This document shows positions 1-7,298 of a DNA stretch of 8,456 nucleotides, piece by piece. A program made the position numbers and the translations under genes. Within the stretch, counting starts at the first letter, position 1. Each line of letters starts with the position of its first letter. The DNA comes from Arcobacter sp. GTDB taxonomy: Bacteria > Campylobacterota > Campylobacteria > Campylobacterales > Arcobacteraceae. The stretch lies in the NCBI GenBank assembly GCA_016744485.1, contig JADGEG010000080.1, forward strand, positions 1 to 8,456, in the 5' to 3' direction. The notes under the pieces are model-generated. The model worked only from the letters and a program-made list of their open reading frames with translations, had not been told where the DNA came from and ran no database searches.

Positions 1-9
1 GAGACAGAA

Positions 10-2328
10 ATGAGCCAAGAATATGGTGCTAGTAATATTAAAGTTTTAAAAGGACTTGAAGCAGTTAGAAAAAGACCTGGTATGTACATTGGTGATACTA
101 ATATTAATGGTTTGCATCATTTAGTTTATGAAGTAGTTGATAATTCAATAGATGAAGCAATGGCAGGACATTGTAAAAATATAAAAATTACTATGACAAA
201 AGATCATTGGATTAAAGTAGAAGATGATGGAAGAGGAATTCCAACTGATATTCACCCAACAGAAAATATATCAGCTGCTACTGTAGTTTTAACAGTTCTA
301 CATGCTGGTGGTAAATTTGATAAAGATACATATAAAGTATCAGGTGGTCTTCATGGAGTTGGTGTTTCTGTTGTAAATGCATTATCAAAAGAACTTAAAA
401 TGACTATTTATAGAGAAGGTAATATATACTATCAAGAATTTTCTTGTGGAATTTCAAAAAAACCTTTAGAAATTATTGGAAAAAGTCCTAGAAAAACAGG
501 TACAACTATTGAATTCTTACCAGATGATAGTATTTTTGAAGTAAATCACTTTATTTTTGATGTTTTAGCAAAAAGATTTAAAGAAGTTGCATATTTAAAT
601 TCTTTTATATCTATTACTTTAAATGATGAAATAACAAAAATTAAAGAACTTTATCATTTTGAAGGTGGTATTAAACAATTTGTAGAAGATTCAAATAAAG
701 ATATAGCTGTTTGTGAAGTAATATCATTTAATGATAAAATTGAAGATATAGAAGTTGATATTGCATTAATGTATAATTCAACATATACAGAAAAAACTAT
801 TTCTTTTGTAAATAATATTAGAACAATAGATGGTGGAACTCATGAAGCTGGTTTTAAAGCAGGACTTACAAGATCAATAGTAAAATATGTTAATAAAAAT
901 GCAGCTGTAAGGGAAAAAGATACAAAAATAACAGGTGATGATGTAAGAGAAGGTTTAATTGCAATTATTTCTATAAAAATACCAGAACCACAGTTTGAAG
1001 GTCAAACAAAAGGTAAATTGGGTAATTCTTATGTAAAACCAATAACTCAAAAATTAACAAGTGAAAAATTAGATAAATATTTTGAAGAAAATCCAGTACA
1101 AGCTAAATCAGTTATGGAAAAAGCTTTAACGGCAGCACGAGGAAGAGAAGCTGCAAAAAAAGCAAGAGATTTAACTAGAAAAAAAGATGCTATGAGTGTA
1201 GGAACACTTCCTGGAAAGTTAGCTGAGTGTCAAAGTAAAGACCCAACAATTAGAGAATTATATTTAGTTGAAGGGGATAGTGCAGGAGGATCTGCTAAGC
1301 AAGGAAGAGATAGGGTATATCAAGCCATATTACCATTAAAAGGTAAAATTTTAAATGTTGAAAAAAGTAGACTTGATAAAATTCTAAAATCTGATGAAAT
1401 TAGAAATATGATAACTGCAATTGGTTGTGGAATTGGTGAAGATTTTAATGAAGAAAAAATTAGATATCATAAAATTATTATAATGACAGATGCTGATGTT
1501 GATGGATCTCATATTCAAACTTTGCTTTTAACATTTTTCTTCAGATTTTTAAAACCAGTAATAGAAAAAGGATATTTATATATAGCTCAACCACCTTTAT
1601 ATAAATATAAAAAAGGAAAAAATGAAATTTATTTAAAAGATAATAATGCATTATCAAATTTTTTAATTAAAAATGGTTTAGAAACATTTGTTTTTGAGGG
1701 TCTTGGATATAATGATTTACTTGATTTATTTAAAACAGTTTCAAGATATAGATCTATGCTTGAAGCATTAGAAAAAAGATATTCATTACTTGAAGTACTA
1801 AAATATCTAATAGAAAATTCAGATTTTGTTAAATTAGAATTAAATGAATTATATAAAATTGTAGAATCATTTTTAGAAGGAAGAGGTCATAATATTTTAT
1901 CTAAAAAAATAACTGAAGATGAAATTCAATTATTTGTACAAACAAAAGAAGGTTTAGAAGAATTACTTATTGATGACGAATTATTTTCTTCACCATTTTT
2001 TAGTGAAGCTACATTTATTTATCATAAATTAGTACAAAGAGATATATCCATGTTTGAAGGACGTGATTTAATTGAAATTTTAAATGAAATAGAAGGACTT
2101 GCTAAAAAAGGTGCATATATTCAAAGATATAAAGGTTTAGGTGAAATGAATCCTGATCAATTATGGGAAACAACTATGACACCAGAAGTTAGAAGATTAT
2201 TAAGAGTTAATATAGAAGATGCACAAGTAGCATCTGATACATTTACTTTATTTATGGGTGATGAAGTTGAACCTAGAAGAAAATATATAGAAGATCATGC
2301 TAAAGATGTTGAACATTTAGATGTCTAA
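10..2328 (+). CDS. gyrB: DNA gyrase subunit B
   Basis: ATPase subunit of the GyrA2GyrB2 topoisomerase that introduces negative supercoils into DNA. The order of domains is clear. The N-terminal GHKL ATPase has the catalytic Glu at E41 in EVVDNSIDEA, the ADP-binding DGRGIP at 73-78, the GGKF turn at 100-103 and the glycine-rich lid SGGLHGVGVS at 111-120. The transducer domain has the QTK loop at 332-334, whose Lys contacts the ATP gamma-phosphate. The TOPRIM domain has EGDSAGGSAKQGR from E421 and the metal-binding DADVD at 494-498. The C-terminal tail contains the usual YKGLGEMNPDQLW. The length of 772 residues suits epsilonproteobacterial GyrB. The Arg at 135 matches the coumarin-contacting Arg136 of E. 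coli, so no target-based coumarin resistance is evident there. ATG at 10 gives the standard N-terminus; only nine bases precede it, with a purine-rich GAGA as a possible weak ribosome site. The last eight bases overlap the next gene. Confidence 0.98.
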   Translation: MSQEYGASNIKVLKGLEAVRKRPGMYIGDTNINGLHHLVYEVVDNSIDEAMAGHCKNIKITMTKDHWIKVEDDGRGIPTDIHPTENISAATVVLTVLHAGGKFDKDTYKVSGGLHGVGVSVVNALSKELKMTIYREGNIYYQEFSCGISKKPLEIIGKSPRKTGTTIEFLPDDSIFEVNHFIFDVLAKRFKEVAYLNSFISITLNDEITKIKELYHFEGGIKQFVEDSNKDIAVCEVISFNDKIEDIEVDIALMYNSTYTEKTISFVNNIRTIDGGTHEAGFKAGLTRSIVKYVNKNAAVREKDTKITGDDVREGLIAIISIKIPEPQFEGQTKGKLGNSYVKPITQKLTSEKLDKYFEENPVQAKSVMEKALTAARGREAAKKARDLTRKKDAMSVGTLPGKLAECQSKDPTIRELYLVEGDSAGGSAKQGRDRVYQAILPLKGKILNVEKSRLDKILKSDEIRNMITAIGCGIGEDFNEEKIRYHKIIIMTDADVDGSHIQTLLLTFFFRFLKPVIEKGYLYIAQPPLYKYKKGKNEIYLKDNNALSNFLIKNGLETFVFEGLGYNDLLDLFKTVSRYRSMLEALEKRYSLLEVLKYLIENSDFVKLELNELYKIVESFLEGRGHNILSKKITEDEIQLFVQTKEGLEELLIDDELFSSPFFSEATFIYHKLVQRDISMFEGRDLIEILNEIEGLAKKGAYIQRYKGLGEMNPDQLWETTMTPEVRRLLRVNIEDAQVASDTFTLFMGDEVEPRRKYIEDHAKDVEHLDV

Positions 2329-3520
2329 AAAAGGTATTTTAATAATAGGAGCTGGTGGAGTATCAAGAGTAGCAACTGTAAAATGTGCTATGAATATAAA
2401 TACTTTTGAAAAAATTACGCTAGCTTCAAGAACTATTAGTAAATGTGAAATCATAAAAAATGAAATAAAAAATAATCAAAAAATAAATATAGATATAGCT
2501 TGTGTAGATGCTAATAATATAGATGAGCTTGTAAAACTTATAAAAAAAATAAATCCAAAATTAGTTTTAAATCTTGCTTTACCTTATCAAGATTTAATAA
2601 TAATGGATGCTTGTATTAAAACAAATGTACATTATATTGATACAGCAAATTATGAACATAAAGATGAAGTGAAATTTGAATATAAAGAACAATGGGCAAA
2701 AAATCAAGCATTTAAGGATGCAAAGATAATAGGACTTTTAGGTTCAGGATTTGATCCTGGAGTTACAGGAGTATTTTGTGCATATGCACAGCAAAATTTA
2801 TTTGATAGTATTGAATATATTGATATTATGGATTGTAATGATGGAAATAATGGCTATGCTTTTGCTACTAATTTTAATCCTGAAATTAATTTAAGAGAAG
2901 TTAGCTCAAATGGAAAATATTGGGAAAATGGGTCTTGGATTGAAACTAAACCTTTAGAAATTAAAATTGAACATGATTATCCAGAAATAGGAATAAGATC
3001 TTCTTATTTACTTTATCATGAAGAGTTAGAATCTTTAAGCAAAAATATTAAAGGTTTAAAAAGAATTAGATTTTTTATGACTTTTAGTGATTCTTATATC
3101 TCTCATATGAATTGTTTACAAAATGTAGGAATGCTTGGAATTAAAGAAATTAATCATAAAGGTCAAAAGATTATTCCTATGGAATTTTTATCAACTCTTT
3201 TACCAGACCCTGCAAGTTTAGGAGAAAAAACTATTGGAAAAACAAATATAGGCTGTATTATTGAAGGATTTAAAGAAGGAATTCGCAAAAAAGTATATAT
3301 TTATAATACTTGTGACCATCAAGAATGTTATAAAGAAACAAAAGCTCAAGGGGTTTCTTATACAACAGGCGTGCCTGCAATGATAGGTGCAAAACTTTTA
3401 TACACTCAAAAATGGAAAAATACAGGTGTTTTTAATATAGAAGAATTTGAGGCAAATATTTTTATGGATGAGTTAATGACACAAGGTCTTCCTTGGAAAA
3501 TATTGCAATTGCCTATATAA
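2321..3520 (+). CDS. Carboxy(nor)spermidine dehydrogenase, saccharopine dehydrogenase family
   Basis: Predicted cytoplasmic NAD(P)H-dependent enzyme that condenses aspartate beta-semialdehyde with putrescine or diaminopropane and reduces the product to carboxyspermidine or carboxynorspermidine. The N-terminal Rossmann fold shows the nucleotide-binding IIGAGGVSRVA at residues 8-18 and a conserved NLALPYQD at 84-91. YIDTANYE at 105-112 and GFDPGVTGVF at 143-152 are typical of the Lys1/saccharopine reductase family. Its 399 residues match the roughly 400-residue bacterial carboxyspermidine dehydrogenases rather than true lysine-pathway enzymes. The function is fixed mainly by the adjacent nspC, which catalyses the next step. 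The ATG at 2321 lies inside gyrB in the +1 frame. The Rossmann strand begins at residue 5, so no later start would do. No good Shine-Dalgarno is visible, which suggests translational coupling to gyrB. The choice between putrescine and diaminopropane cannot be read from the sequence; Campylobacter uses the equivalent pair to make spermidine. Confidence 0.9.
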   Translation: MSKKGILIIGAGGVSRVATVKCAMNINTFEKITLASRTISKCEIIKNEIKNNQKINIDIACVDANNIDELVKLIKKINPKLVLNLALPYQDLIIMDACIKTNVHYIDTANYEHKDEVKFEYKEQWAKNQAFKDAKIIGLLGSGFDPGVTGVFCAYAQQNLFDSIEYIDIMDCNDGNNGYAFATNFNPEINLREVSSNGKYWENGSWIETKPLEIKIEHDYPEIGIRSSYLLYHEELESLSKNIKGLKRIRFFMTFSDSYISHMNCLQNVGMLGIKEINHKGQKIIPMEFLSTLLPDPASLGEKTIGKTNIGCIIEGFKEGIRKKVYIYNTCDHQECYKETKAQGVSYTTGVPAMIGAKLLYTQKWKNTGVFNIEEFEANIFMDELMTQGLPWKILQLPI

Positions 3521-3537
3521 AATATTAATTAAAAAAA

Positions 3538-4689
3538 TTGTTTAAAAATAAACTTATTATAAATTCTTTTGATAAATTACCAAGTCCATGTTTTGTATGT
3601 GAACAAGATTTATTAGAAAATAATTTAAAATTATTAAAAAAAGTACAAGATGAAGCTGATGTAAATATTTTACTTGCATTAAAAGGTTTTGCACTTTGGT
3701 CTACTTTTGATTTATGTAAAAAATATTTAAAAGGTTGTTGCTCTTCTGGTTTAAATGAAGCAAAACTAGCAAAAGAAGAATTTAAAAAAGAAGTACATAC
3801 TTACTCTCCTGCTTTTAAAGATGAAGAAATTGATGAAATATTAGAGCTTTCTGATCATATAATTTTTAATTCGTTTTCTCAATGGAAAAAATATAAAAAA
3901 AAAGCATTAAAAAAAGCATCATGTGGCTTAAGAATAAATCCACAATGCTCATTAGTTGAAGTAGATTTGTATAATCCTTGCTCAATTAACTCAAGACTTG
4001 GAATTATCAAAGAAAATTTTGAAGAAGATGAACTTGATGGAATTGAAGGTTTTCACTTTCATTCTCTTTGTGAACAAAATGTAAATGATCTAAATAAAGT
4101 TTTAGAAAAATTTGAAAAAAACTTTGCACAATATTTTAAAAACTTAAAATGGCTAAACTTTGGAGGAGGACATCATATTACAAAAAGCACTTATGATGTA
4201 GAAGCTTTAATAAAATTATTAAAAAAATTTAAACAAAAGTATCCTCATTTAAAGATTTATTTAGAACCAGGAGAAGCTATAGCTTGGGATAGTGGATATT
4301 TAATTTGTACAGTTTTAGATATTGTAAAAAATGGTATGGAAATAGTTATTTTAGATACTTCAGTTGAAGCTCATATGCCTGATGTTTTAGCTATGCCTTA
4401 TAAACCAAGTATAAAAGGAGCATCTTCAAATATAAATGAAAAAGAATTCATTTATAAATTAGCAGGAAATACTTGTTTAGCTGGAGATATAATAGGAGAT
4501 TATTCTTTTGATAAAGAATTACAAATTGGAGATAAAATTATATTAGAAGATATGATTCATTATACTATGGTAAAAACTACAACTTTTAATGGTATTAACC
4601 TACCATCAATAGCAATAAAAGTTAATAAAACATCTTATAAAATTATAAAAAACTTTGGATATAATGACTATAAATTTAGACTTTCTTAA
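3538..4689 (+). CDS. nspC: Carboxynorspermidine/carboxyspermidine decarboxylase
   Basis: PLP-dependent decarboxylase of the alanine racemase-like (fold III) group that converts carboxyspermidine or carboxynorspermidine to spermidine or norspermidine, the last step of this polyamine route. The PLP-binding Lys is K49 in LLALKGFA. Further family signatures are KGCCSSGLNEAK at 65-76, HTYSPAF at 87-93, the HFHSLCE segment at 173-179, the phosphate-binding GGGHH at 209-213, and EPGEA at 243-247. DTSVEAHMPD at 273-282 and the NTCLAGD motif with catalytic Cys313 at 311-317 complete the active site, which is formed between two subunits. All key residues seen in the Campylobacter enzyme are present. 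The start is TTG: an in-frame stop lies at 3526-3528 and the first in-frame ATG is deep in the protein. No clear ribosome site precedes the TTG. This start gives about eight more residues before the conserved core than I recall for the Campylobacter protein. The gene sits 17 bases after its pathway partner. Confidence 0.95.
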   Translation: MFKNKLIINSFDKLPSPCFVCEQDLLENNLKLLKKVQDEADVNILLALKGFALWSTFDLCKKYLKGCCSSGLNEAKLAKEEFKKEVHTYSPAFKDEEIDEILELSDHIIFNSFSQWKKYKKKALKKASCGLRINPQCSLVEVDLYNPCSINSRLGIIKENFEEDELDGIEGFHFHSLCEQNVNDLNKVLEKFEKNFAQYFKNLKWLNFGGGHHITKSTYDVEALIKLLKKFKQKYPHLKIYLEPGEAIAWDSGYLICTVLDIVKNGMEIVILDTSVEAHMPDVLAMPYKPSIKGASSNINEKEFIYKLAGNTCLAGDIIGDYSFDKELQIGDKIILEDMIHYTMVKTTTFNGINLPSIAIKVNKTSYKIIKNFGYNDYKFRLS

Positions 4690-4693
4690 AATT

Positions 4694-4699
4694 AAGGTG
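4694..4699 (+). promoter_or_regulatory. Ribosome binding site of the first ppk2
   Basis: AAGGTG lies five bases before the ATG at 4705. It supports that start even though the first 25 or so residues of the protein are Lys/Asn-rich and poorly conserved in appearance. Confidence 0.7.
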
Positions 4700-4704
4700 T
4701 TAAT

Positions 4705-5562
4705 ATGAGAAAAAATGAAAATGATATAAATAAAGATAATAAGAGAAATAAACAAGAGAAGAATAAAAAAATTCGTATTTGGGTTAAAAAAGAAACACTA
4801 GAATATGAAAAAGAATTAATTAAATTACAAATAGAATTATTAAAATTACAAAATCATATAAAAGAAAAAAACTTAAAAGTTCTTATGCTTTTTGAGGGAA
4901 GGGATGCTGCTGGTAAGGGTGGTGTAATTAAAAGAATAACTGAACATCTAAATCCAAGGAGGGCAAGAGTTGTTGCATTAGAAAAACCAAGTGATATAGA
5001 AAGTACACAATGGTATTTTCAAAGATATATACAACATCTTCCAAGTGCTGGTGAAATAGTACTTTTTGATAGGTCTTGGTATAATAGAGCAGGAGTTGAA
5101 CCAGTTATGAATTTTTGTGATTCACAAGAACATCATGAGTTTTTAAAAGAAGTTCCTGAATTTGAACAAATGTTAGTAAATTCAGGAATTATATTGTATA
5201 AGTTTTATTTTTCTATTTTAAAGCAAACACAAGCAAAAAGATTTAAGAAAAGACAAACTGATCCCTTAAAGCAATATAAACTGTCTTTGGTTGATAAACA
5301 ATCACAGAAATTATGGGATAAATATACAGTTGCAAAGTTTTCTATGCTAATGGCATCTCATACTCAAATAGCTCCATGGGTGATTATAAAAGGTGATGAT
5401 AAGAAAAAAGCTAGAGTTAATTGTATTAAATATATTTTAAAAGAAATTGCTTATAAAAATAAAAATACAAATACAAATTTGAAAATAAATTCAAAAATTT
5501 TAACTATGGGAAATAAAGAAATTAATAATATGGAACAAGAAAATAAATTTGCGAAGGCATAA
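4705..5562 (+). CDS. ppk2: Polyphosphate kinase 2 (PPK2 family), first of a tandem pair
   Basis: Cytoplasmic P-loop kinase that transfers phosphate between inorganic polyphosphate and nucleotides. The single PPK2 domain spans about residues 30-250. The Walker A region is FEGRDAAGKGG at 63-73, in which the family replaces the usual Ser/Thr after Lys71 with Gly. ALEKPSDIESTQWYFQRY at 91-108 follows, then the Walker B segment LFDRSWYNR at 120-128. The lid has RFKKRQTDPLKQYKLS at 179-194, with the basic residues that cover the polyphosphate. At 285 residues with one domain it has the size of class I enzymes, which mostly act on nucleoside diphosphates, but the class and preferred direction are inferred. 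Residues 1-27 are a basic, Lys/Asn-rich tail, and the last 35 residues are a low-complexity Asn/Lys-rich tail outside the domain. The gene begins 15 bases after nspC and ends two bases before the second ppk2. Confidence 0.95.
   Translation: MRKNENDINKDNKRNKQEKNKKIRIWVKKETLEYEKELIKLQIELLKLQNHIKEKNLKVLMLFEGRDAAGKGGVIKRITEHLNPRRARVVALEKPSDIESTQWYFQRYIQHLPSAGEIVLFDRSWYNRAGVEPVMNFCDSQEHHEFLKEVPEFEQMLVNSGIILYKFYFSILKQTQAKRFKKRQTDPLKQYKLSLVDKQSQKLWDKYTVAKFSMLMASHTQIAPWVIIKGDDKKKARVNCIKYILKEIAYKNKNTNTNLKINSKILTMGNKEINNMEQENKFAKA
5553..5557 (+). promoter_or_regulatory. Ribosome binding site of the second ppk2, inside the first
   Basis: GAAGG lies seven bases before the ATG at 5565 and within the final codons of the preceding ppk2. 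It fixes the start of the long form of the second protein, including its extra N-terminal region, and suggests that the two are translated in step. Confidence 0.65.
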
Positions 5563-5564
5563 GT

Positions 5565-6665
5565 ATGAATTTTAATGATTTTGACAAGACAAACTATAGT
5601 GGACTATATATATCAAAAGTTACACATGATGTTTTTGGTAAAAAGTATATAACTAGATTTCAATATAAAAATAAAAGATATGTAAAAGTTTTAGGTTATA
5701 GTAAAAAGAATAATTTAACTCAAAAAATGGCTTTTAATTTGATGGAAGAATTAAAAAAAACAATTATGGAAAATGATATAAATATTAAAAATAAGAATGA
5801 AAAAAATGACGATGAACAAATTTTAATAGATGAGAATAATAAATATAAAAAACTATTAGGAAATTATACTAATTTAAATAAAAATGTATTTAAAACAGGA
5901 ATACAAAAAATTTATGATTTTGAAAAACTAAAACCATATCAAATAGAACTTATAAAACTACAAAACTATCTAGAGCATGAGAATAAAAGAATGATTATTA
6001 TTTTTGAAGGAAGAGATGCTTCTGGAAAAGGTGGAGCAATTAGAAGAATCACAAGGTATATGAATAATAAGCATTATAGAGTTGTTGCTCTTGGTAAACC
6101 AACAGATACACAAAAAAACCAATGGTTCTTTCAGCGATATATTGAACATTTTCCAACAGGTGGAGAGATATTATTATTTGATAGGTCTTGGTATAATAGA
6201 GCTATGGTTGAACCTATCTTTGGCTTTTGTAAACAAGAAGAATATGAGATTTTTATGGAAGATGTTGTAAATTTTGAGCAAGATTTAGTAAGACAAGGGA
6301 TGATTTTAATTAAGCTTTATTTTTCTGTTTCAAAAGAAGAACAAAAAAAAAGATTTGATAGAAGAATTAATGATCCATTAAGGCATTGGAAGTTTTCAGA
6401 AGTTGATATGCAAGCTCAAGACTTATGGGATGAATTTTCAGAAAAAAAATATGAAATGCTTAGACGAACAAGTTCAAAAAGTGCTCCATGGAATATAATA
6501 AGATCAAATAATAAAAATTTAGCAAGATTAGAAGCTATGAAAATAATTTTAACTTCTGTAAATTATGATGGGAAAAACAATTCTTTAAATTTTGAAGATA
6601 ATATTGATATTAATATTTCTGTTCAAAAAGAATTAATGCATATGAGAAAATCAAAAAATTACTAG
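5565..6665 (+). CDS. ppk2: Polyphosphate kinase 2 with an N-terminal extension
   Basis: Second PPK2-family kinase, about half identical by eye to its neighbour over the core. The kinase domain covers about residues 117-333. It has FEGRDASGKGG (Walker A) at 147-157, GKPTDTQKNQWFFQRY at 177-192, LLFDRSWYNR (Walker B) at 203-212, and the lid RFDRRINDPLRHWKFS at 263-278. All residues expected for phosphotransfer are present. At 366 residues it is longer than simple PPK2 proteins because about 110 residues precede the kinase. Within that extension, residues 11-66 read as a small compact domain. It has a GLY start, three predicted beta strands with a YKNKRYVKVLG turn, then LTQKMAFNLMEELKK as a helix. 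This resembles the arm-type DNA-binding domain at the N-terminus of tyrosine integrases. That resemblance is my inference; the linker at 67-115 is charged and low complexity. ATG at 5565 has a good ribosome site. What the enzyme phosphorylates cannot be told from sequence alone. Confidence 0.94.
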   Translation: MNFNDFDKTNYSGLYISKVTHDVFGKKYITRFQYKNKRYVKVLGYSKKNNLTQKMAFNLMEELKKTIMENDINIKNKNEKNDDEQILIDENNKYKKLLGNYTNLNKNVFKTGIQKIYDFEKLKPYQIELIKLQNYLEHENKRMIIIFEGRDASGKGGAIRRITRYMNNKHYRVVALGKPTDTQKNQWFFQRYIEHFPTGGEILLFDRSWYNRAMVEPIFGFCKQEEYEIFMEDVVNFEQDLVRQGMILIKLYFSVSKEEQKKRFDRRINDPLRHWKFSEVDMQAQDLWDEFSEKKYEMLRRTSSKSAPWNIIRSNNKNLARLEAMKIILTSVNYDGKNNSLNFEDNIDINISVQKELMHMRKSKNY

Positions 6666-6690
6666 ATTTATAAATAAAAGAGTGAAAAAA

Positions 6691-6695
6691 AAGGA
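6691..6695 (+). promoter_or_regulatory. Ribosome binding site deciding a TTG start
   Basis: AAGGA lies five bases before the TTG at 6701. The nearby ATG at 6708 is in another frame, so this site is the main support for the TTG start of the DedA-family gene. Confidence 0.7.
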
Positions 6696-6700
6696 TTATA

Positions 6701-7297
6701 TTGCTACATGATATTGCAAATACTATTGTAGGTATTGTAGGAGATTTAGGATATTCAGGTATTTTTATTCTAATGTTTTTGGAAAGTACCTTTTTTCCAT
6801 TTCCTTCAGAAATTGTTATGATACCAGCTGGTTATTTAGTATATAAAGGTGAGATGAACTTGTTTATGGTTCTTGTTTGTGGAATTACTGGAAGTTTAGC
6901 TGGAGCTTTATTTAACTATTATTTAGCAATTTATTTAGGAAGAGCTTTGTTAATTAGATACGGTAGATATTTTTTTATAAGTGAAAAAACTATTATAAAA
7001 ATGGAAACATTTTTTAAAGATCATGGACATATCTCTACTTTTTCAGGAAGATTAATACCAGCTATTAGACAGCTAATTTCTTTTCCCGCAGGATTAGCTC
7101 GTATGAATATCTTTACTTTTTGTTTTTATACTACTTTAGGAGCATCTATTTGGGTTATTATTCTAACTTGTTTGGGTTACTATATTGGAGATAATCAAGA
7201 TTTAATTAAAGAATACTTAAGATATATAATATATTCACTTATATTTATATTAGTAATAGTAGGCTTGATTTATTATAAAAAAAAGAAAAAAAATTAA
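6701..7297 (+). CDS. DedA-family inner membrane protein (VTT domain)
   Basis: Polytopic inner-membrane protein of the DedA / SNARE-associated family. Some members flip undecaprenyl phosphate or other lipids across the membrane and support envelope stability and proton-motive force. The family pattern is intact. FLESTFFPFPSE at 26-37 has the conserved acidic E28 and E37 and the prolines of the re-entrant loop. GSLAGALFNYYLAIYLGR at 64-81 follows. HGHISTFSGRLIPAIRQLISFPAG at 108-131 carries the essential-type arginines R117 and R123, then FTFCFYTTLGASIW at 138-151. Hydrophobic segments lie at about 18-48, 53-80, 137-162 and 173-192, and a Lys-rich tail should lie in the cytoplasm. Length (198 residues) is normal. 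It starts 35 bases after the second ppk2, and its stop is one base from the next start. The transported lipid cannot be assigned, and there are several DedA paralogues in most bacteria. Confidence 0.93.
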   Translation: MLHDIANTIVGIVGDLGYSGIFILMFLESTFFPFPSEIVMIPAGYLVYKGEMNLFMVLVCGITGSLAGALFNYYLAIYLGRALLIRYGRYFFISEKTIIKMETFFKDHGHISTFSGRLIPAIRQLISFPAGLARMNIFTFCFYTTLGASIWVIILTCLGYYIGDNQDLIKEYLRYIIYSLIFILVIVGLIYYKKKKKN

Positions 7298-7298
7298 G

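Noticed and set aside
2321..3520. True saccharopine dehydrogenase of lysine metabolism
   Set aside because: The direct neighbour nspC and the protein length fit the carboxyspermidine pathway; bacteria of this group make lysine by the diaminopimelate route.
6082..6270. 62-codon open frame on the + strand inside the second ppk2
   Set aside because: It lies wholly within the conserved Walker A to Walker B region of the kinase in another frame, and its product resembles no protein I know.
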